Shown: positions 26,327 through 37,583, counted from the stretch's first letter. The stretch: DNA of 52,736 nucleotides from Lysobacteraceae bacterium (GCA_030681035.1 JAUXUI010000044.1:1-52736); one strand, 5' to 3'. A program made the numbers and translations. The notes: generated by a model from the letters alone, not told the origin.

Positions 26327-29300
26327 TCAGCCCGGATCGGGATTACGCAGGAACCGCGCCATCGATGCGCCGGCACGCGCCGGTTCAAACTCGGCGGCAA
26401 CATCGACAAAACCGCGCAGCACGGCCACTTCCTGCGCTTTGCGATTGAGGCCATCGCGCACCTCGGGGCTGGCGCCGGCCTGCAACAGCCGTCGTACCAC
26501 GCTGGCCAGGCCATGCAAGGCAGCCAGATGCAACGGTGCAAAGCCGCGCCCTTCACGGCTATCCAGCGCCACCCGCTCGACAAGCAGGCGATCAAGGGCC
26601 GCCAGGATGACGGTTTCGTCACATTGCGCACCGGTGTCGGCGCGCGCACCGAGCAACAACAGCAACGGAGTATGGCCACTGTCGCTGACCGGGTCGGGCG
26701 CGGCACCCGACACCAGCAAGGTGTCAAGCAGGTCGAGTGCGTGCTGGCGATCACGGCACTGGAACAAAAATTGCGCGGCGTAATGCAGCGGCGAATGGCC
26801 TTGATCGTCGAGCACGTCGATCCGGGCACGCCGCGACAACAGGCGCTTGACCAACTCGGTGAGACCCAACGCACACGCCACCATCAGCGGGGTTACCCCG
26901 CCCGGCAGCGGCTGGTCAACCTGAGCGCCACCAGCCAGCAAACACTCCACGATCTCCGCCTGCCGCATGCTGACCGCCGCCGATAGCGGGGTGGCCCCGG
27001 TATTGGCGGCAAGCGATGGATCAGCGCCAGCACGCAGCAGACGCTCGACAATGGCACGCTGCCCGCCACCGGCGGCACGCAACAAGGCGGTACAACCCTG
27101 CGCGTCCTGGGCGTTGATCGGCATCCCCAATGCCAGCAGACGTTCGATCGCGAGCAGGTCTCCGGTCATCGCCGCAGCGGGTACATCCGCTGGCCGCAGG
27201 GCACGATTCGGCAACGGCCACAATGGCCATTGCAGCCAGCGCACCAGATCATGGTGGCCATTGGCCAGCGCGATGCCTTGCGCAGTCTGGCCATCTGGCG
27301 CACGAGCGTTGACTGCGGCGCCGTGTCGCACCAGCACCCGCACTGACAAGTCGCTGCCGACGGTACACGCGATATGCAGCGCAGTGAATCCACGTGCATC
27401 GCGGCGACCCGAATCCACGCCCATCGCCAGCAGCCTATCCAGCAACAATGGCCAATCCAGACGCGCGGCCAGACACACGCTGGGCGTTCCCTGCGTATCG
27501 GATGCGAACGGATCGACTCCGCGCACCAGCAATTCCAGTGCCAGTTGTTCGGCGCGCTCGGGATCATCAACACCCGCAACGCATGCGCTCAGATAACGCG
27601 CCAGGCCACCGGCACCAGCCGGGCTGATGGCGCGATCCAGCAACCGGCGCAGGCCCGCCGCACCGGCCTCACCGCGATCAAGCAGGGAAAACAGCACGCT
27701 GTCCTGGACGCCATGCGCGCGATCCGCCTGCGCGCCGTGCGCCAATAACCAGGGAACAATTTCGGGCTTGGCGTCATCGATGCAATCACGCAACAGCGCA
27801 TCGCACGCTGCGGGTTCTGGCCTCGCCATTTCCAGCAACGCCTGCGCCTGCACAAGATCACCGGCGCCAAGCGCTGCGCGCAACAACACCGCTGGCGTGC
27901 GCTCGTCGTTGGCTGCGCCCATCGCATCGCTCTGAATACTGGCCGGCAACGCTTGCCCTGGCTCCAGTACCGCAACCAGGCGCCAGCGCCCCGCCGTCAT
28001 GGCGTGCTCTATCGGTCGCTTGCCCTGTTGGTCGCTTTGCTCGCGATCCACACCAATCGCCAACAGCAAGGCGATGACTTCCGGCTCGTTGTTCGGCGAC
28101 AGGCATGCCAGCGCCAGCGCGTTGCGGCCCTGCGCGTCACACACCAGAACATCCAGCCCAGGCTGCTCGGCCAGATGTTGCAACACTGCGATGTTGCCAT
28201 TGTTGGCAGCTTCCAGCAGCGGCGTCATGCCGGCAGTGTCACGGGCATTGCAGTCGGCTCCGGCGGCAAGCAAGGCTTCGACGATTTCGCAATTGCCGAC
28301 CTGGCAAGCCAGCACCAATGCGCTGCGCTGGTTTGCGTCGCGGGCATCAACTTTTGCCTTGTGGCGCAACAGCAAGCTCACCCCGGCGGCATCGTCATCA
28401 CCAGCGCTGGCGGCGTGCAATGCCGGTTGACCAGCATCGGGTATTGGCAATGCGCCGCGCTCCAGCAACAGCCGCGCGATTCGCCAGTTCGCCACGGCGC
28501 AGGCCATGGCCAGCGGAGCTTGACCTTCGTGATTGAGCACGTTGAGTGCAGCTCCGGCATCGAGCAGCGCCGCCACCACACCCGGATCGCTGGAGCGTGC
28601 CGCGTGATGCAATGGCGTGTTGCCGTCGCTATCAGCAACGCCAATGTCCGCGCCATTGGCAAGCAACATGCTGACCGCATCGAGCCGCCCTTGCCAACTG
28701 TCGCGCGTCGCCGCAAGCAGCGGGCTGAGCCCGGCATGCACGCGATTGATGTCGATGCCGCGTTCGAGCAAGGCACGTAGAACGCGAAGATCGGGCAGCA
28801 ACGCGGCAAGCATCGCCAACGTGCGTTGATCGGGCGCGTCATCCGCCGGCAAGGCATGCACATCGGCGCCGGCCGCAATCAAGGCCAGCGCGTTTTCACT
28901 CTCGCCATCGCCTATCGCGCGATAAAGCGCCTGCGCATCGTTCGGGTCGTTGGCTGAGGCTTCGATTTCCGGTTCGGGCCGCAGTACCGCGCCCCATTCG
29001 CGGACCAGCACCGGCTCGACCCGGGCAGACCGCTGCGTAATCATGGATTCGCCAGTCGTTGCCGGCTCGCGGTTGCTACGGCTGGGCAATGCCAGCAAGA
29101 CCTGCACTGCTGCGGCCAGCGCAAGATGACCAAACAACAGCGGCGCACGCGAAGCTTCATTGAACAAGGGCTCTGGCCAGACGAGAAGCAAACCCGCCAA
29201 CACCACTGCCAGCAGGGCGATGGCCGCAATCAGGCCAAACGCATCACTGCTGTCGCTGCCTTCATCACCATCGCGGCCAGCTGCGAGCAATGCACGAAAA

Positions 29301-29701
29301 TTGCCGCCTACTCGTGCTGCGCGAACAAAGCTCGGCCAGGTATTCCACAGGGCCAACAACAGCAGGCCGGCAACCGAACACAGCACCAGCAACGACTCAA
29401 TGCCCGGATAGGCGAGGAACATCTTCAGTGGCCAGGCAATGGCAACAGCCGCTGCAAGATAGGGCAAGGCATAAAGCAAGGTGCTGGCCAGCAGGTCGCG
29501 CCCGCGTTTGCCCCAGCTTTCATCGCGTGGCCGCCACGCCAAGGCATTGCCCGCTGCCAGAGCCAGTGGTGCCTGTGCCAGCCACAGGCCCAACAGTGCA
29601 ATCGAATGCGGCACCACGAGGGGCAGCATGGCAAGCACAGCACCCAGAACAAGCGCCGGCAGCGCAACCTGCAGATTGGCCTGATGTCGCAGATTAATCA
29701 T
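26327..29701 (-). CDS. Large membrane-anchored ankyrin-repeat protein
   Basis: The 1124-residue protein has about six N-terminal membrane helices (about residues 10-205, including LLGLWLAQAPLALAAGNALA and IAAIALLAVVLAGLLLVW). Some 850 residues of ankyrin repeats follow, with many copies of patterns such as GNTPLHHAARSSDPGVVAAL, GMTPLLEAANNGNIAVLQHL and GFTALHIACTVGSDLSVRVL. Ankyrin arrays bind proteins; partners and role are unknown. The start at 29701 (MINLRHQ) is an ATG; a slightly longer reading would use TTG. It reads toward the atp operon on the same strand but leaves a 165-bp gap with its own promoter. No signal for secretion other than the helices is seen. Confidence 0.85.
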   Translation of the reverse strand: MINLRHQANLQVALPALVLGAVLAMLPLVVPHSIALLGLWLAQAPLALAAGNALAWRPRDESWGKRGRDLLASTLLYALPYLAAAVAIAWPLKMFLAYPGIESLLVLCSVAGLLLLALWNTWPSFVRAARVGGNFRALLAAGRDGDEGSDSSDAFGLIAAIALLAVVLAGLLLVWPEPLFNEASRAPLLFGHLALAAAVQVLLALPSRSNREPATTGESMITQRSARVEPVLVREWGAVLRPEPEIEASANDPNDAQALYRAIGDGESENALALIAAGADVHALPADDAPDQRTLAMLAALLPDLRVLRALLERGIDINRVHAGLSPLLAATRDSWQGRLDAVSMLLANGADIGVADSDGNTPLHHAARSSDPGVVAALLDAGAALNVLNHEGQAPLAMACAVANWRIARLLLERGALPIPDAGQPALHAASAGDDDAAGVSLLLRHKAKVDARDANQRSALVLACQVGNCEIVEALLAAGADCNARDTAGMTPLLEAANNGNIAVLQHLAEQPGLDVLVCDAQGRNALALACLSPNNEPEVIALLLAIGVDREQSDQQGKRPIEHAMTAGRWRLVAVLEPGQALPASIQSDAMGAANDERTPAVLLRAALGAGDLVQAQALLEMARPEPAACDALLRDCIDDAKPEIVPWLLAHGAQADRAHGVQDSVLFSLLDRGEAGAAGLRRLLDRAISPAGAGGLARYLSACVAGVDDPERAEQLALELLVRGVDPFASDTQGTPSVCLAARLDWPLLLDRLLAMGVDSGRRDARGFTALHIACTVGSDLSVRVLVRHGAAVNARAPDGQTAQGIALANGHHDLVRWLQWPLWPLPNRALRPADVPAAAMTGDLLAIERLLALGMPINAQDAQGCTALLRAAGGGQRAIVERLLRAGADPSLAANTGATPLSAAVSMRQAEIVECLLAGGAQVDQPLPGGVTPLMVACALGLTELVKRLLSRRARIDVLDDQGHSPLHYAAQFLFQCRDRQHALDLLDTLLVSGAAPDPVSDSGHTPLLLLLGARADTGAQCDETVILAALDRLLVERVALDSREGRGFAPLHLAALHGLASVVRRLLQAGASPEVRDGLNRKAQEVAVLRGFVDVAAEFEPARAGASMARFLRNPDPG

Positions 29702-29904
29702 GCGACAGCGGCCGCGCAGCGGCAATTGAAATAATTGGCGACAGCGAACAGTTCATATCCGTTTGAATAACGGCGCGGGGGCGCCATGATCGGCCAAGGA
29801 TAACCGCACTGGCAGGGTTCTTCGCAAATGTCGGCACATTTGGCAGTCGTCAGTTATCGCACTTCCGGGTTAGTCTCGCCTTTTGCATCTTGCTGGAGAT
29901 CACC

Positions 29905-32253
29905 ATGCGCAGCACTGTCGCGCTCCTCGCACTGGCATTTGCTCTGCCGATCAACGCCCAACCCCTGACCCTGGATCAGGTCATGGCCGACCCGGACTGG
30001 ATTGGCAACCCGGTAGAAGCGGTTTGGTGGCAACTGGACAGCAACACCCTCACCTATCAACAAAAGCAGAATGGGGGCACGCTTCGCAATCGCATCGTGC
30101 TCGATCTCGCCAGCGGCACGAGCAGGGTAGCTGCGCCGGCACAGGAGGCAACACTCGATCCGGCCAGCGTGGTGTTTGATCGCGCACGTCAGCGTGCGGT
30201 GTTTGTTCGCAATGGCGATGTGTTCGTGCGCACTCTCGCCACCGGTGCGCTGCGCCAGCTCAGCGCCAGCGCGGAAAGCGAAGCCGACCCAATGTTCAGC
30301 GCCGATCAACAGGCTGCGTTGTGGCGGGTGGGCAATGACTGGTTTGCGCTGAACTTCAGCGAAGGTGTAGCCCGTGCCGTGGCATTGCCGCGCGCCGAGA
30401 AAGACCCGCAAGCCGAGCCCGAAGCCGATGATCTGCGCAACAATCAACTGCGCCTGATCAGCACCCTGGCGGGTGATCGCGAGCAACGCAAGGCCACGCA
30501 GCAACGTGAACAGGACTTGCGCAAGGCCGACCCCTCACGCGCAGCAGCGCCTGTGTACCTGGGTGATGAAATCGAGATTCAGGCCAGCAGCCTGTCACCC
30601 GATGGCCGCTGGTTGTTGATCGTCACCACCGCCAAGAACGGCGACAAGGGCAAGGCCGGCAAGATGCCCAAATATGTCACCGAAACGGGCTACGAGGAGT
30701 TCGAGGATGTGCGCACCCGGGTTGGCCGCAAGCCGCCGTTGGCGCACAGCATCAAACTGATCGACCTGCGTGATGGCAGCATTTCATCGCTTGATCTCAA
30801 GGCACTGCCGGGGATCGACAAGGACCCGCTCGCCCGCTTGCGCAAGGCTGCCGGAAAAGACCCGCTCAAGGGCCTGCGTGCGGTCACCAGCGACACCCCG
30901 TTATGGAACCGCAGCGGTGATCGCGCCGCGATCGTGTTGCGCGCGATCGACAACAAGGACCGCTGGATCGTCAGCCTCGACCCGGCTGACAAATCGCTGA
31001 GCATCCGACATCGCCTCACCGATCCGGGCTGGATCAACTGGAGTTTCAACGATCTGGGCTGGATGCCCGATGATCGCAGCCTGTGGCTGCTGTCCGAGCA
31101 AAGCGGCCACTCGCACCTGTATCTGGCGCCGGCCGGCAAAGCCGCCAAGGCACTGACCGCCGGCAACTGGGAAGTATCACAGCCCGCGCTCAGTGCCGAC
31201 GGTCAGCGTTTCTACTTCGTCTGCAACCGCCAGTCGCCTGGTGATTACGAACTGTGCGCACTGGACATGAAATCCGCCGCCGTGCGCGAGTTGACTGCAC
31301 TCGACGGCGTCGAGAACTTCGCGCTGTCGCCCGATCAACAACACCTCGTGTTGCGCCATTCGGGCAGTTATCTGCCGCCGCAACTGAGCGTGATGGCTGC
31401 CGATGGCAGTGCCCTGCGCCAGCTCACCGACACCCGCAGCGAGGCGTTCAAGGCACAGCAATGGATCGCACCACAGTTCGTGCAGGTGTCCTCCAAGCAC
31501 GGCGCCGGCAGCATTGCCGCAAAGCTGTATCGCCCTGATGCCTTGCAGCCGGGCAAGCGCTACCCGGTGGTGATGTTCGTACACGGTGCCGGCTACTTGC
31601 AGAACGTATGGATGCGCTACCCCAATTATTTCCGTGAGCAGATGTTCCACAACCTGCTGGTGCAGCGCGGCTACATCGTGCTGGACATGGATTACCGCGG
31701 CTCGGCCGGCTATGGCCGTGACTGGCGGACCGCCATTTACCGGCAGATGGGTCATCCCGAATTGGACGACTATCTCGACGGCATCGACTGGCTGGCCGAC
31801 AACCAGCAGGCTGATCGCAGCAAAATCGGAATCTATGGCGGCAGCTATGGCGGTTTCATGGCGTTCATGGCATTGCTGCGAGCGCCCGATGCTTTCCTCG
31901 CTGGCGCCGCGTTGCGCCCGGTCACCGACTGGACGATGTACAACCACGAGTACACCGCCAACATCCTCAACACCCCGGATATCGACCCCGAGGCCTACCG
32001 CATCAGCTCACCGATCGAGTACGCGCAAAACCTCAAGGGCCATCTGCTGATCGCACACGGCATGATCGATGACAATGTGTTCTATCAAGATTCGGTGCGC
32101 TTCACGCAGCGCCTGATCGAGTTGAAGAAGGCCAACTGGGAGCTGGCCAGCTACCCGCTGGAGCGGCATGGCTTCGTGCATCCGGAAAGCTGGTACGACC
32201 AATACCGGCGCATCCTGGAGTTGTTCGAGCGAACGTTGAAAACGACACCTTGA
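29905..32253 (+). CDS. Secreted S9-family (DPP IV-like) prolyl peptidase
   Basis: The 782-residue precursor begins with a signal peptide (MRSTVALLALAFALPINAQP), so it is periplasmic or further exported. A beta-propeller (about 60-520) precedes an alpha/beta hydrolase domain. The catalytic triad is visible: S647 in GIYGGSYGGFMAFM, D722 in HGMIDDNVFYQ and H755 in ERHGFVHPES. DPP IV-like enzymes remove dipeptides after proline or alanine. A charged stretch at about 155-210 (EREQDLRKADPSR region) lies within the propeller. The start at 29905 follows GGAGATCACC. It diverges from the ankyrin gene. Confidence 0.92.
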   Translation: MRSTVALLALAFALPINAQPLTLDQVMADPDWIGNPVEAVWWQLDSNTLTYQQKQNGGTLRNRIVLDLASGTSRVAAPAQEATLDPASVVFDRARQRAVFVRNGDVFVRTLATGALRQLSASAESEADPMFSADQQAALWRVGNDWFALNFSEGVARAVALPRAEKDPQAEPEADDLRNNQLRLISTLAGDREQRKATQQREQDLRKADPSRAAAPVYLGDEIEIQASSLSPDGRWLLIVTTAKNGDKGKAGKMPKYVTETGYEEFEDVRTRVGRKPPLAHSIKLIDLRDGSISSLDLKALPGIDKDPLARLRKAAGKDPLKGLRAVTSDTPLWNRSGDRAAIVLRAIDNKDRWIVSLDPADKSLSIRHRLTDPGWINWSFNDLGWMPDDRSLWLLSEQSGHSHLYLAPAGKAAKALTAGNWEVSQPALSADGQRFYFVCNRQSPGDYELCALDMKSAAVRELTALDGVENFALSPDQQHLVLRHSGSYLPPQLSVMAADGSALRQLTDTRSEAFKAQQWIAPQFVQVSSKHGAGSIAAKLYRPDALQPGKRYPVVMFVHGAGYLQNVWMRYPNYFREQMFHNLLVQRGYIVLDMDYRGSAGYGRDWRTAIYRQMGHPELDDYLDGIDWLADNQQADRSKIGIYGGSYGGFMAFMALLRAPDAFLAGAALRPVTDWTMYNHEYTANILNTPDIDPEAYRISSPIEYAQNLKGHLLIAHGMIDDNVFYQDSVRFTQRLIELKKANWELASYPLERHGFVHPESWYDQYRRILELFERTLKTTP

Positions 32254-32313
32254 AGAGGCCGGCAACGCGACCTGGCGCGGCACACAATGCAGTGCGCGTT
32301 GCCCGAAGCCTTG

Positions 32314-32395
32314 GTCGCCCACAGGGTGGGCTCCTACAGGGTCAGGGCGCTGTTTTTGGGTGGCTTCTACTGTAGGAGCCCACCCTGTGGGCGAC
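32314..32395. repeat. Perfect 25-bp inverted repeat between convergent genes
   Basis: GTCGCCCACAGGGTGGGCTC then CTACA (32314-32338) pairs exactly with 32371-32395 across 32 bases. It is the same family as 20858-20915 and 49459-49530. Placed between two genes that end toward each other, it could act as a bidirectional terminator. Confidence 0.8.
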
Positions 32396-32405
32396 TGCCA
32401 TGCGC

Positions 32406-33308
32406 TCACCCGCGACGCAAGGTGAGCGCGATGCCGCCCAACACCAGCATGCCCGAAACCACCACCCGAAACGTGATCGGCTCCGCCACCAGCACCGCGC
32501 CGGCGAGCGTGGCCAGCACCGGCACGGTGAGTTGCAAGCTGGCCGCACGCACTGCGCTCAACGCGGGCAATACCCGATACCACAGCGCGTATCCCAGCCC
32601 CGAAGTGACCATGCCCGAGAGCAGTGCATAGCCCACGCCATCAGCCGGCAATGGCGTGATCGGCCAGACCAGCACCGCCAGCGCTGCCGCCAGAACACTG
32701 GCACGGACGAAGTTGCCGGCAGTTGCGGCCAGCGGATCGCGGCTGCGCCGCCCGTGCAAGGAATACACACCCCAGGCAATACCAGCAGTGAGCATCAACG
32801 CGCTGCCCAGCAGCGGCGGCGCATCCAGGCCAGGCCGGGTCAGCAACACCAAGCCAACAAATGCCAGGACCAAGCCAAGCCAGTGCAATGGCCGTGGCCT
32901 CTCGCCGGCGATGATGGCGGCCACGATCATGGTGATCTGCACCGCGCCGAACAGCAGCAATGCGCCCAAACCCGTCGCCACGCTGACGTAAGAAAACGAA
33001 AACGCGGCGGCGTACACGAACAACGCAGCCCCGCCGTGCCAGTCGCCCGCCTGCCGCACCCCGGCGCCATAGCGGCGACGCCAATGCACCAGCAAAGCCA
33101 GCATCAATGCGCCCGAAGCGAGGCGCAGCAGGGTATACGCCGCAGGCTCGATCACGGTTGTCGCCAGCGCCAAGCGACCGAGCACACTATTGCCGGCGAA
33201 GGCGAGCAAGGTCAGCGCGGTCAGCAGCGGCACCTGCCAGCGCGACAGGTGGTGCTCGCGATGCTCAGTCAAGCGCGACGGCGGAGGCATGTTCGCGGGT
33301 GGCGGCAA
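32406..33308 (-). CDS. DMT-family (EamA) transporter
   Basis: The 300-residue inner-membrane protein has ten predicted helices arranged as two EamA repeats (about 28-150 and 165-295), ending in the lysine/arginine-rich tail ALTLRRG. DMT proteins export amino acids, nucleobases or other metabolites; the substrate here is unknown. Its start at 33308 overlaps the end of prfC by 44 bp. A second ATG at 33290 is possible and still overlaps. It is probably co-transcribed with prfC. Confidence 0.87.
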   Translation of the reverse strand: MPPPANMPPPSRLTEHREHHLSRWQVPLLTALTLLAFAGNSVLGRLALATTVIEPAAYTLLRLASGALMLALLVHWRRRYGAGVRQAGDWHGGAALFVYAAAFSFSYVSVATGLGALLLFGAVQITMIVAAIIAGERPRPLHWLGLVLAFVGLVLLTRPGLDAPPLLGSALMLTAGIAWGVYSLHGRRSRDPLAATAGNFVRASVLAAALAVLVWPITPLPADGVGYALLSGMVTSGLGYALWYRVLPALSAVRAASLQLTVPVLATLAGAVLVAEPITFRVVVSGMLVLGGIALTLRRG

Positions 33309-34869
33309 AGCGGACTTTTGGCCAGCGCTCCTGCATCAGTTGCAGGTTGACCCGTGTCGGTGCCAGATAGACCAGCAAACCGGCGGCATCCAACGACAGG
33401 TTCGATGCCGCCTTCTCGCGGAAGTCTTCCAGCATGTGGGTATCCGCGCAATGTATCCAGCGCGCCGTCGCCACCGCCACCGGCTCGAAACTCGAATCCA
33501 CGCCGTACTCGTCCTTGAGCCGATAGGCCACCACCTCGAACTGCAAGGTACCCACGGCACCAAGTATTAAATCGTTGCTCATCAGCGGACGAAAGAACTG
33601 GGTTGCGCCTTCTTCGGACAACTGCGCCAGCCCTTTTTGCAGTTGCTTGAGCTTGAGCGGATCGCGCAGGCGCGCGCGCCGGAACAATTCCGGCGCGAAG
33701 TTGGGAATGCCGGTGAATGCCAGCACCTCGCCTTCGCTGAACGTATCGCCAATCGAAATCGTGCCGTGGTTATGGATACCGAGCACATCGCCGGGCCAGG
33801 CATCGCCGGCTATCTCGCGATCCGACGCCATGAAAGTGAGCGCATTGGCCAGCTTCACCTCCTTGCCCGAACGCACGTGCAACGCCTTCATCCCCGGCGT
33901 GTAACGCCCGGAGCAGATGCGCAGAAAGGCAACCCGATCGCGATGCTGGGGGTCCATGTTGGCCTGTATCTTGAAAACGAAACCGGTGAACTTTTCCTCC
34001 TCGGCATGCACTTGCCGTGTGGTGGCAGCATGCGTGCGCGGCGGCGGTGCGTGCGCAACAAAAAAATCCAGCAGCAGTTGTACGCCAAAGTTATTGACCG
34101 CCGAGCCGAAAAATACCGGCGTCTGCTTGCCGGCAAGATATGCGGCCTCATCGAACGGATGCGAAGCGCCCTGCACCAGCTCCAGCTCGTCGCGTAGCTC
34201 GTTGAATTGCGCTTCGCCCAGGCGCTCGCGCAACTGCGGCGCATCAATTGACGCAAAGATGGTGGAATCCTGGCGAGTGAAATTGCGGCCGGGCTCGTAC
34301 AAATGCACTTCGCCGGTTTGCAGATGCACCACGCCACGCAAGCGCGAGCCCATGCCGATCGGCCAGGTGATCGGCGCGCACTGGATGCCGAGCACGGATT
34401 CGACTTCATCCAGCAGGTCGACCGGCGGCTTGCCTTCGCGGTCGAGCTTGTTGATGAAGGTCATGATCGGGGTATCGCGCATCCTGCACACATCCATCAG
34501 CTTGATGGTGCGCTCTTCGACGCCCTTGGCCACGTCGATCACCATCAGCGCCGAATCCACCGCAGTAAGCACGCGATAGGTATCCTCGCCGAAGTCGGCA
34601 TGGCCCGGGGTATCGAGCAAATTGATGATGCGTCGCTCATAGGGAAACTGCATCACCGATGAAGTGACCGAAATGCCGCGTTCCTTTTCCAGCGCCATCC
34701 AGTCGGAGGTGGCGTGGCGCGCAGCTTTGCGGCCCTTGACCGAGCCGGCCATCTGGATCGCGCCGCCGAACAGCAGCAGTTTTTCGGTCAGCGTGGTTTT
34801 GCCGGCATCGGGATGCGAAATGATCGCAAACGTGCGCCGGCGTCGGGTTTCGCTGTTTTGCTCGGACAT
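33265..34869 (-). CDS. prfC: Peptide chain release factor 3
   Basis: RF3 is the GTPase that recycles RF1/RF2 from the ribosome after termination. The 534-residue protein has the G1 motif [13 protein letters not shown], the switch segment [21 protein letters not shown]3 [12 protein letters not shown] and G4 NKLDRE, then the RF3-type domains II and III. Length and start ([12 protein letters not shown]) are standard. Confidence 0.97.
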   Translation of the reverse strand: MSEQNSETRRRRTFAIISHPDAGKTTLTEKLLLFGGAIQMAGSVKGRKAARHATSDWMALEKERGISVTSSVMQFPYERRIINLLDTPGHADFGEDTYRVLTAVDSALMVIDVAKGVEERTIKLMDVCRMRDTPIMTFINKLDREGKPPVDLLDEVESVLGIQCAPITWPIGMGSRLRGVVHLQTGEVHLYEPGRNFTRQDSTIFASIDAPQLRERLGEAQFNELRDELELVQGASHPFDEAAYLAGKQTPVFFGSAVNNFGVQLLLDFFVAHAPPPRTHAATTRQVHAEEEKFTGFVFKIQANMDPQHRDRVAFLRICSGRYTPGMKALHVRSGKEVKLANALTFMASDREIAGDAWPGDVLGIHNHGTISIGDTFSEGEVLAFTGIPNFAPELFRRARLRDPLKLKQLQKGLAQLSEEGATQFFRPLMSNDLILGAVGTLQFEVVAYRLKDEYGVDSSFEPVAVATARWIHCADTHMLEDFREKAASNLSLDAAGLLVYLAPTRVNLQLMQERWPKVRFAATREHASAVALD

Positions 34870-35010
34870 GCTTGGGTGCGGCCATCTGGCCGCGTATCGA
34901 AAGAGTGAGCAGGCGATTATATCAGTGCGCTTGTGTGCTGCTTGCCCTTGCCTTTGCGTGGTGCCCGGGCCTGCTGGCGCTGATCTGAAAACACTGCCCG
35001 GAACAAAACA

Positions 35011-37245
35011 CTACACCGATGCCCGTTGGCCGGTGCGTGGCTCATAGGCAAAGTATTGCCCGATCGGTTCTGGCCGATGCAATGCGTGACCTTGCAGATA
35101 GTCAACTCCCATCGCGCGCAAGGTGGCACAAATCGATTCGGTTTCGGCATGTTCGGCGATGGTGCGCTTGTTCAGCACATGGGCAATGTCGGTGATCGAA
35201 CGCACCACCGAACCGGACATCGGCGAGCCTTCCAGATCACGCACAAAACTGCCATCGATCTTGATGTAATCCACGTCCAGCGAGCGCAGATAGGCGAACG
35301 AACTGAAACCCGTGCCGAAGTCATCCAGCGCAAAACGACACCCCAGCGCCCGCATCTGTTGAATGAAGGCACGTGCCCGCGCCAGGTCGTGTACGGCACT
35401 GGTTTCGGTAATCTCAAAACACAATTGCTCAGGCACCATTCGCGAACCCCGTAATTGGCTATCGACGAAACGGGCAAAATCCTCGTTCATCAAGGAACCG
35501 GCGGTGAGGTTGATCGCGCAGGTATCGACATCGGCCAGCGCATCGGGGTGATTGTCGAACCAGCGCAACACCATCGCCACCACATGACGATCAATCTGCA
35601 CACCCAGGCGAAAACGCTCGGCCGCCGGAATGAAATCACCGGGCATCAACAACGGGCCACCCGGATTGAGTCGCAGCAGTGTTTCGAAGTGGCGCCCGCG
35701 CTGTACCAGCGCCGTGCTCGACACGATGTCCTGGCAGTACAACTCAAACTGATCATCGTCCAAGCCGGTACGGATGCGTACCGCCCAGCGCATGGCCTCG
35801 GTACGCGAACGCATTTCTCCAGGGCCGGTGGATGCCACGCACAATCGATTGCCGCCCATTTCCTTGGCCGTGAAACAGGCCGCGTCAGCCTGTGCCAGCA
35901 GGCTGGAATAGCCGCCGGCCTGCACGCCGAACATTGCGATACCGGCGCTGGCACTGGTATTGAGCACCAAACCATGCCATGCCAGCCGATAGCGCTCGAG
36001 GATGGACAACACACCTTGCACCCGTGTCCGCGCCCCGGACTCATCGCAATCGTCCAACAACGCAGCAAACTCATCGCCACCGATGCGGAAAACCGCATCG
36101 GATGCGGGTAGTTGCGCCCGTATCAACGACGCAACCCCTTTGATCAGAGCATCACCAGCCTGATGGCTGGCCGTGTCGTTGATCAGAGTGAAATGATCCA
36201 GATCGAAATAGACCAGAGCACATTGCCCAGCGCCGCTGTGGCCGGGCTGTTGTTGCATCCGATCAATCTGCGTGCGCAGCGCATCTTCGAACGCGGTGCG
36301 ATTGGGCAAACCGGTGAGTGTGTCGGTCAGCGCTCTACGCAACAACGAACGCTGCGCCAGCCTCCGTTCGTGATTGCCCAGAGCCAACAACAACGGTGCT
36401 ATTGCCAGCAGGCTGAGAAACACCAACAGGATAACGATATCGCGCAGGTGCGTGGGTTGCACAAAACTGCCCACATTGGACGCAATGGCGATGGTCATCA
36501 CGAACACCATCAACGCCACCCCTGCGGCGGTCCAGATCGGTGGAAAGCGCATGGCCGACCATAACAACAGCGCCAATGGCACCGCAGTCAAACCAAGAAT
36601 AAACGGGCTCTCGATCCGCGCGCCGGTGATAACGGCAATCAACGCAGCCAGCATGAGCAGGGACCAGATTACCCGCTCGCGCAACGCGCCGTAATCATCG
36701 TTGCGCAAAACCGGCGATCGAGCACGTTCACGCATCAACAACTGCAAGGCAATCGGCGTAATCGCCGCAACACTGAGTGCGTCACCCAACGCCCAGCGCA
36801 GAAAGTTGACCGGCATCTGTAGCAGATTGCTCAACCCGGCGACGTACAACCCTACCGCCCCGATCAACCCACTGATTGCCGCCAGCAACAGCCCTCCTTC
36901 CAGGATGCTCAAACCATAGGCCACGCTCAAGCGCGGCATGTTGGCATGCCGCTGCACCAGCCAGGCTCCGGCAATAACGCCCAGGGCGTTGCTGAACACC
37001 GAGAACGGCAAAAAATTCCACGCCACCGGGTCGAGAAGCCCATGCATCAGTAGATTGCCCACCGGCACAAACCACCACCAGCGCAAGCCGTAGCGCAACA
37101 CCACGGCAAATGCCAAACCCGATGCTGGCCAGAACAAGGCCACCTCGCCCGGCGCATGGATCAGATGCAACGACAAAGCGGCTCCGGCCAGATACAGCCC
37201 GAGCAGTACGACGACCCGCAGCGTCGATAGCAAGTGATGGGACAT
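35011..37245 (-). CDS. MASE1-GGDEF-EAL cyclic-di-GMP enzyme
   Basis: The 744-residue membrane protein has an N-terminal MASE1-like sensor (about 1-310) with eight or more helices and FWPASGLAFAVVLRYG. The GGDEF domain (about 320-470) has an intact GGDEF site (VFRIGGDEFAALLDD). The RxxD inhibitory site is absent; PASD occupies its place. The EAL domain (about 490-735) has FETLLRL for EAL, NLTAGSL, DDFGTGFSSF, the lysine in IKIDGSF and AEHAETE. Both active sites look complete, so it may make and degrade cyclic-di-GMP. What it senses is unknown. It is on the same strand as the second GGDEF gene. Confidence 0.9.
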   Translation of the reverse strand: MSHHLLSTLRVVVLLGLYLAGAALSLHLIHAPGEVALFWPASGLAFAVVLRYGLRWWWFVPVGNLLMHGLLDPVAWNFLPFSVFSNALGVIAGAWLVQRHANMPRLSVAYGLSILEGGLLLAAISGLIGAVGLYVAGLSNLLQMPVNFLRWALGDALSVAAITPIALQLLMRERARSPVLRNDDYGALRERVIWSLLMLAALIAVITGARIESPFILGLTAVPLALLLWSAMRFPPIWTAAGVALMVFVMTIAIASNVGSFVQPTHLRDIVILLVFLSLLAIAPLLLALGNHERRLAQRSLLRRALTDTLTGLPNRTAFEDALRTQIDRMQQQPGHSGAGQCALVYFDLDHFTLINDTASHQAGDALIKGVASLIRAQLPASDAVFRIGGDEFAALLDDCDESGARTRVQGVLSILERYRLAWHGLVLNTSASAGIAMFGVQAGGYSSLLAQADAACFTAKEMGGNRLCVASTGPGEMRSRTEAMRWAVRIRTGLDDDQFELYCQDIVSSTALVQRGRHFETLLRLNPGGPLLMPGDFIPAAERFRLGVQIDRHVVAMVLRWFDNHPDALADVDTCAINLTAGSLMNEDFARFVDSQLRGSRMVPEQLCFEITETSAVHDLARARAFIQQMRALGCRFALDDFGTGFSSFAYLRSLDVDYIKIDGSFVRDLEGSPMSGSVVRSITDIAHVLNKRTIAEHAETESICATLRAMGVDYLQGHALHRPEPIGQYFAYEPRTGQRASV

Positions 37246-37558
37246 TGCACCATCCTACGCCCGCTGACGGGGCCACGAAACCGCCACGAGCCTTGGAGCC
37301 CGCCGGACGTGACCGATCATGCGACGAGAGCGGCTCGTCGCTTCGCGCGGTCGGTTGCTTCGCACCGACGCTGCGCCACTAAGCGGCGTGCTCGCTCGCC
37401 CACAGTTGCTCCTACAGGGAGCGTTCACCGCTTTCGTGGGAGCGCGCCTGCGCGCGAAGCGCTTTCGCCAGTTCGTTCGCCGGCAGGCCGGCCCCCACAG
37501 AAGCACTGGCTCGCACCGGCGTGCAACACAGCTCCTACAGGGTAGACCACCACGCTTT

Positions 37559-37583
37559 TGTAGGAGCCCACCCTGTGGGCGAC
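37559..37583. repeat. REP-like copy in the 380-bp gap upstream of the MASE1 gene
   Basis: TGTAGGAGCCCACCCTGTGG then GCGAC matches one arm of the hairpins at 20858 and 32371. The rest of the gap (37246-37626) carries diverged copies, such as CTCCTACAGGG at 37411 and 37532 and GTGGGAGCGCGCCTGCGCGC near 37437. I see no gene in it. Confidence 0.7.
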
